Shown here in pieces: positions 16,022 to 24,700 of a stretch of DNA of 32,432 nucleotides (position 1 is the first letter of the stretch; each line of letters opens with the position of its first letter). A program made the translations under genes and the position numbers. Source of the DNA: Pseudomonas mosselii (GTDB lineage: Bacteria; Pseudomonadota; Gammaproteobacteria; Pseudomonadales; Pseudomonadaceae). A model generated the notes under the pieces. That model searched no databases and was not told the DNA's origin. It saw nothing but the letters and a program-made list of their open reading frames with translations. The stretch lies in assembly GCF_003205295.1 (NCBI RefSeq), contig NZ_QJRP01000046.1, forward strand, positions 1-32,432, in the 5' to 3' direction.

Positions 16022-17470
16022 ATGATCGCCAAGAACGCCCCGCGCCTGTTGCTGGCCGGCCTCGGCCTGGCCTGGGCCGGCAGCAGCTGGGCCGGGCAGA
16101 GCCTGGAGCAGATCCGCTACGCCCTGTACAAGGACCCGAGCGCCGATGTCACGAGCGACCTGCGCGCCCTCGCCGAGCGTGGCGACCTGGCCTCCAAGCA
16201 GCTGCTCGGCGATGTGCTGGCCAACAGCGACAGTGCCAACCGCCAGGACATCGTGAGCCTGTACCAGGAGGCCTTCGCCGACGGCCACGGCCAGATCCCG
16301 GCGCTGGCCTCGCTGGCGCGCCTGCTCGACCGCACCCCGCGGCTGCAGCGCAGTCACGAAGCCTGGGTGCGCCAGGCCCTGGCCCGCTACCCCAACGACC
16401 GTGATCCGCGCAGCACCAGCACCAGCCTGGAGGTGTTCCTGGTCTATCCGCAGCTGTTCCCCGGCGAGCGCGCCGCCGAACTGCTGGCGCTGTACGAACA
16501 GAGCTGCCTGCTCAACTGTCGCCCTGAGCTGTACCGCGCCGTGGTCGCCGAGCGCCAGGGCGACAGCGCCGCAGCCGAGCGCTGGTACCAGCAGGCGGCG
16601 CGCATCGACCCACGCGGCATCGAGCGCTATTACCGCTTCCTTGGCGAGCGCCAGGACCCGGCCTTCCTCGCCTTCGCCCGCAGCCTGGAGCCGGAGATGG
16701 CCAGCCTGCCGGTGGAGGTCGTGCAGCGCATCGGCGCGCTGCTGGACAGCATCCACGGCACCACCCGCGCCGAGCTGGACGCCGAGCGCGAACAGCGCCT
16801 GAGCCGCGCCATGGGCCCCAAGGTCGAGCCGACGCCCGAGCAACTGGCCCGCGACAAGGCCAACGACCAGTTGCGCGCCGACGGCATCGCCGAGGCCCAG
16901 CGCTGGCTGGACAACGCCGTCGCCCGTGGCTACCTGCCGGCGCAGGTGTCCAAGGCCAACTTCATGATCTCCAACCCCACCGAGCACAACGCCGAGCAGA
17001 CCCAGGCGCTGATCGCCCAGGTGCGGGCCAAGGACCCGACCCGGGCCAAGGCGCTGGATGCGGCGTTCTACATGGTCAACAACTGGCTGACCCTGGATCC
17101 GCAAAAGTCCCAGGCGCTGATCGACGAGCTGATCACCGCCCGTTATCCCGACGCGCAGCTGCTGCTGGGCGACCTGTACAGCAAGGGCGGCCTCGACCAG
17201 CCCGACCAGGAACGCGCCCTGGCCATCTGGCAGCGTCAGGCCGAGCAGGGCTCGACCGCAGCCTGGTACCGCTTAGCCACCGTGCACCTGCGCGGCCGGG
17301 CCATCTGCCACGACCCGGTCAAGGCCTACACCTATGCGCGCATCGCCCTCGACCTGGGCGAGACCCGCGCCCGCGGCCTGATCAAGCGGCTGGACAAGAC
17401 CTTGCCCAAGGATGACATCGAGCGTGCCCTGGCCGCGCGCAACGATCTGTTGAAGGAGGCCACCCTGTGA
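16022..17470 (+). CDS. algK: AlgK-like periplasmic TPR/Sel1 scaffold
   Basis: AlgK is the repeat scaffold that helps assemble the AlgE outer-membrane pore and the trans-envelope complex. The 482-aa protein starts with a signal peptide (LLLAGLGLAWAGSSWA, cleavage near residue 24). Helical TPR/Sel1-like repeats follow throughout, clearest at about 370-445 (ARYPDAQLLLGDLYSKGG..., STAAWYRLATVHLRGR...DPVKAYTYARIALDLGE). Unlike P. aeruginosa AlgK, the signal peptide has no Cys, so there is no lipobox, and the protein should be soluble in the periplasm unless anchored by partners. Overall similarity to AlgK is weak; the assignment rests on the repeats, length (475 aa in P. aeruginosa) and position between alg44 and algE. 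Its stop overlaps the algE GTG. Confidence 0.85.
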   Translation: MIAKNAPRLLLAGLGLAWAGSSWAGQSLEQIRYALYKDPSADVTSDLRALAERGDLASKQLLGDVLANSDSANRQDIVSLYQEAFADGHGQIPALASLARLLDRTPRLQRSHEAWVRQALARYPNDRDPRSTSTSLEVFLVYPQLFPGERAAELLALYEQSCLLNCRPELYRAVVAERQGDSAAAERWYQQAARIDPRGIERYYRFLGERQDPAFLAFARSLEPEMASLPVEVVQRIGALLDSIHGTTRAELDAEREQRLSRAMGPKVEPTPEQLARDKANDQLRADGIAEAQRWLDNAVARGYLPAQVSKANFMISNPTEHNAEQTQALIAQVRAKDPTRAKALDAAFYMVNNWLTLDPQKSQALIDELITARYPDAQLLLGDLYSKGGLDQPDQERALAIWQRQAEQGSTAAWYRLATVHLRGRAICHDPVKAYTYARIALDLGETRARGLIKRLDKTLPKDDIERALAARNDLLKEATL

Positions 17471-18912
17471 AAGCCCACCCACCCCTGCTCGGCGCCCTAC
17501 TCGCCCTGGCGCCCCTGACGGTGCTGGCGGCCGAGGAAGTCACCGGCCCCGAGGCCGACAGCAACGCGCCTGTGCGCGTCGCGGCCGTTGACGGCAGCGA
17601 GCCGCTGATCACCTCGGAGTTCTTCAACAAGCTCACCGTGCAGACCGGCTACGGGCCGCAGGACTCCCAGGTCGGCCGCGACCGCGAAAGCTTCTACAGC
17701 CTGCGCTACGAGCCGTCGTTCGCCTGGTACTCACCGGAAAAACGCTGGGCCAAATGGATGGTCTATGGTCGCCTGTGGCTGAACTACGACTCCAGCCAGT
17801 CGAGCAACCTGGCCAACGAGTCGACCAACAACAATGAGCGCGAGCAACCCGAGGGCTGGTACGCCGAGCTGCGCGAGCTGTACGTCAAGCGCAACCTGAT
17901 CGGCGACGACCCGCGCTTCTCGCTGTCGTTCGGTCGTCAGCGCTTCTACGACGACTACGGCATCTGGTGGGACGACAGCCTGGAGTCGCTGCGATTCAAC
18001 TACCAGGACACCTTCTCCGACGCCTTCGTCGCGGTCGGGCAGAAATTTCGCAACTACAACACCGACGCCAATTCGCTGGCCGCCAGCGAAGCGCGCACGC
18101 TGTACCTGATGGGCCAGTACGCCTATCGCTGGAGCCCGAACAACCAGGTCGGCGTACGCCTGATGCAGGAGAACGACCGCAGCGGCCACGACGCCGACGA
18201 CCGCTACGACTTCAAGGGTTGGCGCTACGGATTGTTCTTCAAGGGTGACAACCTGCCGCTGGCCAGTGACTACCACCTGGAACTGGCGGCGCTGGACGGC
18301 ACGATGGACAACACCGCCGGCAACGGCGTCACCAGCACCGGCCACGGCAGCCACGGCTGGGCGGCGCTGGGTGAAGTCGGCAAGCGTTTCGAGACATTGC
18401 CCTGGACCCCGCGCGTGGCCCTGCGCGGCGGCCTGACCGACAAGCCGGACGACGACAACGACGGCTTCCGGCTCAACCCGATCCAGTCCGACCGCATCAC
18501 CCGCCAGGGCTCGTACAGCACGCGCCTGACCAGTTCGTTCGTCGCCCTCGACCTGCGCAACCTGAGCTACTACGGCGTCGCCCTGGAGACCCGGCCCACG
18601 GCGCGCAGCGCCCTGGACCTGCGGGTGACCCAGCTCAACCTGCGCGACGAGGGCGGCGCCCTGCCGATCCGCATGGCCGCCGATGCCCGCGCCCGGCGCC
18701 AGAGCGAACTGAACGCCGGCCTGCACGGCAAGGGCGACAACGTCGGCCAGATGATCGACCTCAACTACTACTGGAAGATGTTCCCGGTAGCCCTCGACGG
18801 CAAGCACCTGGACGTCAACACCCTGATCAGCGCCAGCTACCTCAACGCAGGCAGCGCGCTGGACACCGGCGACGACTACCAGCTGAGTGTCGGCGTGGTG
18901 ATCAGCTACTAA
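17467..18912 (+). CDS. algE: Alginate export outer-membrane beta-barrel
   Basis: AlgE is the outer-membrane porin through which alginate leaves the cell. The 481-aa precursor (family about 490) has a signal peptide (LLGALLALAPLTVLA, cleavage near residue 22). A barrel sequence of alternating hydrophobic/polar strands follows, with features of the alginate-export family. Examples are KRNLIGDDPRFSLSFGRQRFYDDYGIWWDDSLESLRFNY, FVAVGQKFRNYNTD, and a terminal strand ending in VVISY. The start is GTG, overlapping the algK stop (GTGA), with AAGGAGG 8 nt upstream. The loops are rich in Asp/Asn. Charged pore residues cannot be judged without alignment. Confidence 0.9.
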   Translation: MKAHPPLLGALLALAPLTVLAAEEVTGPEADSNAPVRVAAVDGSEPLITSEFFNKLTVQTGYGPQDSQVGRDRESFYSLRYEPSFAWYSPEKRWAKWMVYGRLWLNYDSSQSSNLANESTNNNEREQPEGWYAELRELYVKRNLIGDDPRFSLSFGRQRFYDDYGIWWDDSLESLRFNYQDTFSDAFVAVGQKFRNYNTDANSLAASEARTLYLMGQYAYRWSPNNQVGVRLMQENDRSGHDADDRYDFKGWRYGLFFKGDNLPLASDYHLELAALDGTMDNTAGNGVTSTGHGSHGWAALGEVGKRFETLPWTPRVALRGGLTDKPDDDNDGFRLNPIQSDRITRQGSYSTRLTSSFVALDLRNLSYYGVALETRPTARSALDLRVTQLNLRDEGGALPIRMAADARARRQSELNAGLHGKGDNVGQMIDLNYYWKMFPVALDGKHLDVNTLISASYLNAGSALDTGDDYQLSVGVVISY

Positions 18913-18924
18913 GGACCGGCCAGC

Positions 18925-20352
18925 ATGATCTTCGCCTCCAACGTCTTCCTGTTCCTCTACCTGCCGCTGTTCCTGGCCATCTACTACCTGGCCCGGCCAC
19001 AGTGGCGCTCGCTGGTGATCGTCGCCGCCAGCTACGTGTTCTACGCCTGGTGGCGCCCGGACTTTTTGCTGCTGTTCGTCGCCATCACCGCCTGGAACTA
19101 CGGCTTCGGCCTGTTCATCAAGGCGCGCCTGGACGCCGGCGACAAACGCCGTGCCCTGCGCCTGCTGTGGCTCGGCGTGGCCGGCAACCTGGCCACGCTC
19201 GGCTACTTCAAGTACGCCAACTTCGGCGCCGAGGTGCTGGCCCTGCTGCTGGCGCCGCTGGGCATCAACACCTGGACCCTGGAGAACATCTTCCTGCCGC
19301 TGGGCATCTCGTTCTACGTGTTCCATGCCCTGAGCTATATCGTCGACATCTACCGCAAGGACGCCACGCCCACCCGCAGCTTCATCGACTTCGCCGCCTT
19401 CGTCGCGCTGTTCCCGCACCTGGTGGCGGGGCCGATCCTGCGCTACAGCCAGCTCGCCCCGCAGCTGCGCCAGCGCAGGCATTCGCTGGAGCTGTTTTCG
19501 CTGGGGGTGTGCCGCTTCATGCTCGGTTTCATCATGAAGGTGCTGATCGCCGACCGCCTGGCGCCGATCAACGTGCTATTCGTCGGCGAAGGCACCCTGC
19601 AGTTCAGCGATGCCTGGTTCGGCCTGGTGGTCTCGACCCTGCAGCTGTACTTCGACTTCGCCGGCTACAGCCACATGGCCCTGGGCCTGGCCTTGATGAT
19701 GGGTTTTCGCTTCCCGGAAAACTTCAACCAGCCCTATGTGTCGCAGAGCATCACCGAGTTCTGGTCGCGCTGGCACATGACCCTGGCGCATTTCCTGCGC
19801 GACTACGTGTACCTGCCGCTGGTGCGCAAGCGCGTGGCCGGCGCCCTGCCGGCGCTGGTGTGGACCATGCTGCTGTCGGGCCTGTGGCACGGGGCCAGTT
19901 TCGCCTTCATCTGCTGGGGGCTGTTCTTCGGCATCGGCATGGTGCTGGAGCGCAGGTTCAACCTGGCGACCAAGGTCACCACGCCCTACCACCTGGGCCA
20001 CAACCTGCGTACCGCGCTGCTGATCATCCTGAGCATGCCGCTGTTCTTCACCATGGACCTGCGCCACAGCCTGCAGATCTACCAGGCGCTGCTGGGCTTC
20101 AACGGTTTCGGTTCGCTGGAGCTCTACGTGCTCGGCGCCTCGAAGATGGCCATGGCCTTTGCCCTGGTGGCAATCGCCTGGCTGATCCTGGCCGGGATCA
20201 ACAACGTGCGCTTCTACGCCGGCAACAAGGAAGGCTACTTCATGCGTCACGTGGGCGTGCTGCACAGCCTGCTGCTGTGGGGCGGCTTCCTGTTGGCGCT
20301 GAGCAGCCTGGCGGCCAGTTCGTTCTCGCCGTTCCTGTATTTCCAGTTCTAG
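18925..20352 (+). CDS. algI: MBOAT-family alginate O-acetylation protein
   Basis: AlgI is the inner-membrane acyltransferase that passes acetyl groups across the membrane for polymer O-acetylation. The 475-aa protein has about ten hydrophobic segments. The MBOAT catalytic block LSGLWHGASFAFICWG contains His322, the same residue number as the essential His of P. aeruginosa AlgI. FVALFPHLVAGPILRY, YFDFAGYSHMALGLALMMGFRFPENFNQPY and SITEFWSRWHMTL are also present. It is shorter than the usual 520 aa, mainly at the C-terminus. Here it directly follows algE, whereas the canonical operon places algG-algX-algL between them. The ATG lies 12 nt after algE. Confidence 0.93.
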   Translation: MIFASNVFLFLYLPLFLAIYYLARPQWRSLVIVAASYVFYAWWRPDFLLLFVAITAWNYGFGLFIKARLDAGDKRRALRLLWLGVAGNLATLGYFKYANFGAEVLALLLAPLGINTWTLENIFLPLGISFYVFHALSYIVDIYRKDATPTRSFIDFAAFVALFPHLVAGPILRYSQLAPQLRQRRHSLELFSLGVCRFMLGFIMKVLIADRLAPINVLFVGEGTLQFSDAWFGLVVSTLQLYFDFAGYSHMALGLALMMGFRFPENFNQPYVSQSITEFWSRWHMTLAHFLRDYVYLPLVRKRVAGALPALVWTMLLSGLWHGASFAFICWGLFFGIGMVLERRFNLATKVTTPYHLGHNLRTALLIILSMPLFFTMDLRHSLQIYQALLGFNGFGSLELYVLGASKMAMAFALVAIAWLILAGINNVRFYAGNKEGYFMRHVGVLHSLLLWGGFLLALSSLAASSFSPFLYFQF

Positions 20353-20361
20353 GAGAGTGCC

Positions 20362-21456
20362 ATGTACCCGGTGATGAATTCGGCCGGCAAGGCCAACGGT
20401 GTGGTCTTCGCCCTGGCGCTGGCGGCGATGTTCGTCTATTCGCTGCCGCCGGTGCTGAGCTTTGCCCGCGCCCAGACCGACAGCTGGAACCTGTTCGTCG
20501 ACGGCAAGCTGCTGCGCAAGTTCGAACAGGTCTACGACAAGCGCCTGTTCCTGCGCGAGCCCTCGCAGCAACTGTGGGCCGATGCCCAGTTCCAGCTGTT
20601 CGGCGAGGGCACCAAGGGCGTGGTGCTGGGCAAGGACGGCTGGCTCTACACCAACCAGGAATACCGCGTGCCCAACGACCTGGACGCCAGTCTGGCTAGC
20701 CAACTGGAGCAGATCGTCAAGGTCCAAAGGCAACTGGCCGAGCACGGCAAGCACCTGGTGCTGCTGCCGCTGCCGATGAAGCTGGATATCTACGCCAGCC
20801 ACGCCGAGCGCGCCTTTGACCCGCGAGTGCACAGCCTCTACGACCGCTTCGTCGCCGACCTGCAGCTACGCCGGCTGGATGTGGTGCCGTTGCGCGAAGC
20901 CTACCTGCGCAACCTGGTCGGCCCACGGCTGTTCCTCAAGTCCGACACCCACTGGAGCCCCGACGGCGCGCGCCTGTCGGCCTATGAACTGGCACGCCAG
21001 CGCCCGCAGTTGCTCGGCGACCAGGTGTACGTTTCGCGCAAGGCCGGCGACAAGACGGTCAAGGGCGACCTGATGAACTACCTGCAGTTCGACCACGCCC
21101 GCCTGGCGCCGCAGTTCGGCCCCAACCCGATCGAGCTGTACGAGACCCTCCAGGCCGAACAGGACAGCGACGCGCTGTTCGCCGAGCAGACGCAAAGCCT
21201 GCTGCTGGTGGGCACCAGCTACAGCAAGATCGACGACTGGAACTTCGTCGGGTTCCTCAAGGAAGCGCTCAACCGCGACCTGTTGTCCATCGCCGTGGAG
21301 GCCCGCGGGCCGTTCGAGGCGATGGACCAGTTCCTTGCCGGCGACCAGTTGCAGAACCCGCAGATCGACACCGTGGTCTGGGAGTTCCCCCTGCGCACCC
21401 TGTTGGCCCATCGTCCCGGCGCGCTGGCCCGCAGCGCCCAGCCCGGGCATTTCTGA
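20362..21456 (+). CDS. algJ: SGNH-like acetyltransferase-helper of alginate O-acetylation
   Basis: AlgJ is a membrane-anchored periplasmic SGNH-hydrolase-like protein required for O-acetylation. The 364-aa protein (391 in P. aeruginosa) has an N-terminal hydrophobic anchor/signal at residues 13-35. The catalytic set is D195-x-H197 (SDTHWSPDGA) and Ser286 (LLVGTSYSK). The ATG follows TAGGAG. Spacing to algI is 9 nt and to algF 18 nt, so the three acetylation genes form a compact block. Catalytic residues are assigned by motif match to AlgJ/AlgX. Confidence 0.92.
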   Translation: MYPVMNSAGKANGVVFALALAAMFVYSLPPVLSFARAQTDSWNLFVDGKLLRKFEQVYDKRLFLREPSQQLWADAQFQLFGEGTKGVVLGKDGWLYTNQEYRVPNDLDASLASQLEQIVKVQRQLAEHGKHLVLLPLPMKLDIYASHAERAFDPRVHSLYDRFVADLQLRRLDVVPLREAYLRNLVGPRLFLKSDTHWSPDGARLSAYELARQRPQLLGDQVYVSRKAGDKTVKGDLMNYLQFDHARLAPQFGPNPIELYETLQAEQDSDALFAEQTQSLLLVGTSYSKIDDWNFVGFLKEALNRDLLSIAVEARGPFEAMDQFLAGDQLQNPQIDTVVWEFPLRTLLAHRPGALARSAQPGHF

Positions 21457-21474
21457 CGTCCCTAGGAGAACCTG

Positions 21475-22104
21475 ATGAAGCTTTCGCCCCTGTTCACCGC
21501 CCTGACCCTGGCCGCCGCCAGCCACACTGCCCTGGCCGCCGAAGGTAACGCCGACCTGTACGACGCCGTGGCCCCGGCCGACTCGGCGTTCGTACGCGTA
21601 CTCAATCTGTCCGACAGCAACATCGATGTGGCCCTCAGCGGCAAGCTCAACCCGCAGAAGGTCGCCCCAGGCCAGCTCAGCGGTTACCGCTTCGTGCCGG
21701 CCGGCGTGCACAAGATCGGTATCGGCGCCAAGGCCATCGAACCGACCCTGGCGGCCAACGCCGCCAGCACCGTGGTCTACGACGGCAAGCAACTGCAGTT
21801 GATCGCCGACCAGTACGTCAACGAGCCGAAGAAGGCCCAGGTGGCCTTCTACAACCTGACCCCGACCCAGGCCACGCTGCGCACCGCCGACGGCAAGCAT
21901 GAGGTGGTCAAGGCCCTGGCCAGCGGCCAGACCGGCGCGCGCATGGTCAACGAGATCAAGATCGACTTCGCCGCCTACGTCGGTGGCCAGGAGGTCGCCA
22001 GCTTCGACGAACTGTTCCTCAAGAAGGGCCGCTCCTACAGCTATGTGCTGCTGCCAGGCAACCGCAGCCTGAGCCTGGCCAACAGCATCGACCCGACCGA
22101 GTGA
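21475..22104 (+). CDS. algF: Periplasmic alginate O-acetylation adaptor AlgF
   Basis: AlgF is a small periplasmic protein needed for alginate O-acetylation and thought to bridge AlgJ and AlgX. The 209-aa precursor (216 in P. aeruginosa) has a signal peptide (LFTALTLAAASHTALA, cleavage near residue 21). Two beta-rich halves follow: FVRVLNLSDSNIDVALSG and later VAFYNLTPTQATLRTADGKHEVV, the latter close to the canonical ALTLKTADGKTDVV segment. TAGGAGA precedes the ATG. In the usual operon algF is followed by algA; here algX follows after 30 nt. Confidence 0.9.
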   Translation: MKLSPLFTALTLAAASHTALAAEGNADLYDAVAPADSAFVRVLNLSDSNIDVALSGKLNPQKVAPGQLSGYRFVPAGVHKIGIGAKAIEPTLAANAASTVVYDGKQLQLIADQYVNEPKKAQVAFYNLTPTQATLRTADGKHEVVKALASGQTGARMVNEIKIDFAAYVGGQEVASFDELFLKKGRSYSYVLLPGNRSLSLANSIDPTE

Positions 22105-22134
22105 CGCCATGCCGCACGCAAGGATGACTGGCCC

Positions 22135-23529
22135 ATGAACACCCTCCTCCCCCTCGGCCTCGCGGCCTCCCTGGCCCTGCTCGGCGCGCAGGCAAAGGCC
22201 GCCGAGCCCGCCCGGCCCGGCTGCGAGAACCTGCAGTGCATGGTCTGCCCGGCCCTGGCCGAACCGCAGCACTATGCCGAAGGGCGCATGAAGCTGATGC
22301 GCCAGATCGTCCCCGGCAAGGAGCGCTGGCTGTTCCGCTCGATGGTCGACCTGACCAACGACTTCGGCATTCCCGCGCCCATGCGCCCGGAGTTCGCCCG
22401 GCTGATGGACGCGTTCCACCGCCAGGGCATCCAGGTGGCCATGGCGATCCAGCCGACCCGTGGCCTGATGCACCGCGACAAGCTCTACGCCGGGCAACTG
22501 CACGGGTTCGACTACGAGCGCGCCAGCCGCAACCTCGACAGCTACCTGGGGCAGCTGCGCCAGGCCGGCGCGGTGGTGGCACCGATGATGCAGCTGGTGC
22601 GCCAGCCGCCCCAGGGTGAATACTTCTTCCGCCGCGACCACCACTGGACCCCGGCCGGCGCCGAGGCAACGGCCAGGCTCATGGCCGAGGAGATCCGCCG
22701 CCAGCCGTTCTACGAAGACCTGACCAGGAAGCGCTACAGCACCGAGCCCGGCGTGATGGTGCCCAAGGATGGCACCCTGAACCTGGCCCTGAGCTACATC
22801 TGCGGCAACAACTACGGTTTCCAGTACGTGCGCGGTTACCAGACCGTGCCGGTGGCCGACAGCAGCGACGCCCTGTTCGACGAAGCGCCCGACCCCGAGG
22901 TGATCCTGGTCGGCGACAGCAACGCGGCGGCCCGCGAGGACGAGAGCAAGCAGTTCAACTTCGACGGCTACCTGAAGCAGTACCTGGAGGCGGATGTCCT
23001 CAACTACGCCCTGCCCGGCGTGGGCGAGGACGGTTCGCTGCTGGAGTACCTGCTGTCCGCCGACTACAAGCCCGAGGCGCCGCCCAAGCTGATCGTCTGG
23101 GAACTGCCGGCCAACTACCGCCTGGATTCACCGTTGATGTATCGCCAGCTGGTGCCGGCGATACGCGGCGGCTGCAAGGCATCCAGGGAAATCCTTGGCA
23201 CGAAACTGCAGCGTCCGCCACTCAAGGTCGGCGAGCGCATCGAACTGCTGAGCAATGCCGGCAGCGCCCGGCAGGCCGTGTCCAAGGGCTTTCTCGATAT
23301 CCGCCTGAGCGACAGGAACGTCAAGGACTTCTACATCATCGTCTATTACGACAACGGCGCCCGCGACAAGGTGTGGTTCCGCCGCGAGGCGGCCGTAAGC
23401 GGCGGCCAGTACTACCTGGAACTGAGCAAGGCCCCCGAGTTCGCTGGCGCCAACCTGCTCTCGGTGTTCCTCGAACCAACCAAGGCCGGCACCGCCGCCA
23501 CCGATGTGGAGACCCGACTGTGCCTGTGA
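22135..23529 (+). CDS. algX: Alginate O-acetyltransferase AlgX
   Basis: AlgX is the periplasmic enzyme that transfers acetyl groups onto the polymer and binds AlgK. The 464-aa precursor (474 in P. aeruginosa) has a signal peptide (LGLAASLALLGAQAKA). The SGNH-like domain has D168-x-H170 (FFRRDHHWTPAGA) and Ser262 (ILVGDSNAAA). The C-terminal carbohydrate-binding module has VKDFYIIVYYDNG and YYLELSKAPEFAG. Canonical AlgX has GTSNS with the sequence closing quickly to NFAGF; here GDSN is followed by about six extra residues (AREDESK) before FNFDGYL. That is a local insertion near the active site. The last codons overlap a possible GTG start of algL. Confidence 0.92.
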   Translation: MNTLLPLGLAASLALLGAQAKAAEPARPGCENLQCMVCPALAEPQHYAEGRMKLMRQIVPGKERWLFRSMVDLTNDFGIPAPMRPEFARLMDAFHRQGIQVAMAIQPTRGLMHRDKLYAGQLHGFDYERASRNLDSYLGQLRQAGAVVAPMMQLVRQPPQGEYFFRRDHHWTPAGAEATARLMAEEIRRQPFYEDLTRKRYSTEPGVMVPKDGTLNLALSYICGNNYGFQYVRGYQTVPVADSSDALFDEAPDPEVILVGDSNAAAREDESKQFNFDGYLKQYLEADVLNYALPGVGEDGSLLEYLLSADYKPEAPPKLIVWELPANYRLDSPLMYRQLVPAIRGGCKASREILGTKLQRPPLKVGERIELLSNAGSARQAVSKGFLDIRLSDRNVKDFYIIVYYDNGARDKVWFRREAAVSGGQYYLELSKAPEFAGANLLSVFLEPTKAGTAATDVETRLCL

Positions 23530-24686
23530 ACCGCCCCCACGCAATCCCTGTAGGAGCGGCCTTGCGCCGCGAAAGGGGCGCAAAGCGCCCCCACAGTTTC
23601 ACGCTCACCCTGGCAGCCCTGGCCTTGCTCACCCCCATGGCCCACGCCGCCCAAACCATCTGGCCCGCCCGCGCCACCGTGCAATCGGCCATGATCGCCG
23701 ACTATCGCACCCTCACCTGCAGCAAGGCACCCCCACCACCCTACACCGCCAGCCTGCACCTGCAGAGCAAGTACGACCCGCGCGACGCCAGCAAGTCCAC
23801 CCTGCGCGCCAGCCCCGACGCCGACAGCGAGCGCGTCGCCCGGCAACTCAAGCAGTTCGTCGGCGGCCTGATCCAGGCCGGCAAGCGCTTCCAGAACGCC
23901 AGCAAGCCGCAGCAGGCCAACATGGCCCTGGCCTGCCAGGACCAATGGCTGGAGCGCTGGGCGCAAGCGGGTGCCCTGCTCGACCCGGATGCCAGCAACA
24001 CCGGCATGGCGGCGCGCAAATGGGCCCTGGCGGCCATGGCCGGCGCGGTGCTGCTGACTCAGGCCGCGGCCGACGGCAAGGCGCAGCTCAGCCCCGCGCA
24101 ACGACGCTGGTTCACCCAGCTCGGCGAGCAGGTGATCCGCGAATACGACCCGCGCCGCCAGTCCACCACGGTCTACTTCAACAACCACGACTACTGGGCC
24201 GCCTGGGCGGTGGCCGCCGCCGGCATGCTGGTGGGCCGCGACGACTTCATCCGCTGGGCCGACGGCAACCTGCGCCGGGGCCTGGCCCAGGCCGTGCGCA
24301 GTGGCGACCAGGCCTACCTGCCGCTGGAAGTGGCACGCAGCAAGCTGGCCGCCAACTACAGCCAGTACGCCCTGGTGCCGCTGGTGCTGCTGGGCGAGTC
24401 GGCCCGGGCCAACGGCCTGGCCTGGAGCGAGGACGACCAGCGCACCCTCGACCAGCTGGCCACCTTCGCCGCCCGCAGCGTGCTCGCTCCAGACACCCTG
24501 CCCCAGCTCAAGGGCCAGCGCCAGGCCGACGTCGCGCCCTACAAGCTGGCCTGGCTGATACCGTTCCTGGCCCGCCGGCCCGGGCATGCCCTCGCCCGCC
24601 AGTTGTACGACAGCGAGGACGGCGAGGTGGACAACTACAGCCAGATCGGCGGCCCGCTCAAGCCGGCCTACCCCAACCTGCCTTGA
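23526..24686 (+). CDS. algL: Alginate lyase AlgL (PL5-type)
   Basis: AlgL is a periplasmic mannuronate-specific lyase that clears misplaced polymer. The lyase core is recognisable: PPPPYTASLHLQSKYDPRD with the conserved Lys, TGMAARKWAL, the catalytic NNHDYWAAW, and EVARSKLAANYSQYAL, where an Arg and Tyr 7 apart are kept. A signal peptide ends at PMAHA. The start is uncertain. A GTG at 23526 overlaps the algX stop (GTGA) and gives 386 aa. A TTG at 23562 follows AGGAG at ideal spacing and gives 374 aa with an excellent signal peptide (MRRERGAKR n-region). In either case the n-region is encoded by a REP element. There is no in-frame ATG before the hydrophobic core. Confidence 0.88.
   Translation: MNRPHAIPVGAALRRERGAKRPHSFTLTLAALALLTPMAHAAQTIWPARATVQSAMIADYRTLTCSKAPPPPYTASLHLQSKYDPRDASKSTLRASPDADSERVARQLKQFVGGLIQAGKRFQNASKPQQANMALACQDQWLERWAQAGALLDPDASNTGMAARKWALAAMAGAVLLTQAAADGKAQLSPAQRRWFTQLGEQVIREYDPRRQSTTVYFNNHDYWAAWAVAAAGMLVGRDDFIRWADGNLRRGLAQAVRSGDQAYLPLEVARSKLAANYSQYALVPLVLLGESARANGLAWSEDDQRTLDQLATFAARSVLAPDTLPQLKGQRQADVAPYKLAWLIPFLARRPGHALARQLYDSEDGEVDNYSQIGGPLKPAYPNLP
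23541..23593 (+). repeat. REP element inside the 5' end of algL
   Basis: The 53 bases starting GCAATCCCTGTAGGAGCGG match the intergenic REP at 26187-26240 at most positions: CCCTGT(A/G)GGAGCGGCCTTGCG, then CCGCGAAAGGGGCGC. It is read through in frame by algL and encodes AIPVGAALRRERGAKRP. It thus supplies the positive n-region of the signal peptide. Confidence 0.85.
23552..23564 (+). promoter_or_regulatory. REP-borne Shine-Dalgarno and TTG start candidate for algL
   Basis: AGGAG at 23552-23556, a 5-nt spacer and TTG at 23562-23564 lie wholly within the REP element and in frame with algL. This is a better initiation site than the GTG at 23526, whose nearest purine-rich stretch is 13 or more nt upstream inside algX. 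Confidence 0.5.
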
Positions 24687-24700
24687 TCAAGGACGCTCCC

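Noticed and set aside
23526..23600. REP insertion as a disruptive mutation making algL a pseudogene
   Set aside because: The frame runs through the REP without a stop, a good signal peptide results, and the lyase core is intact.
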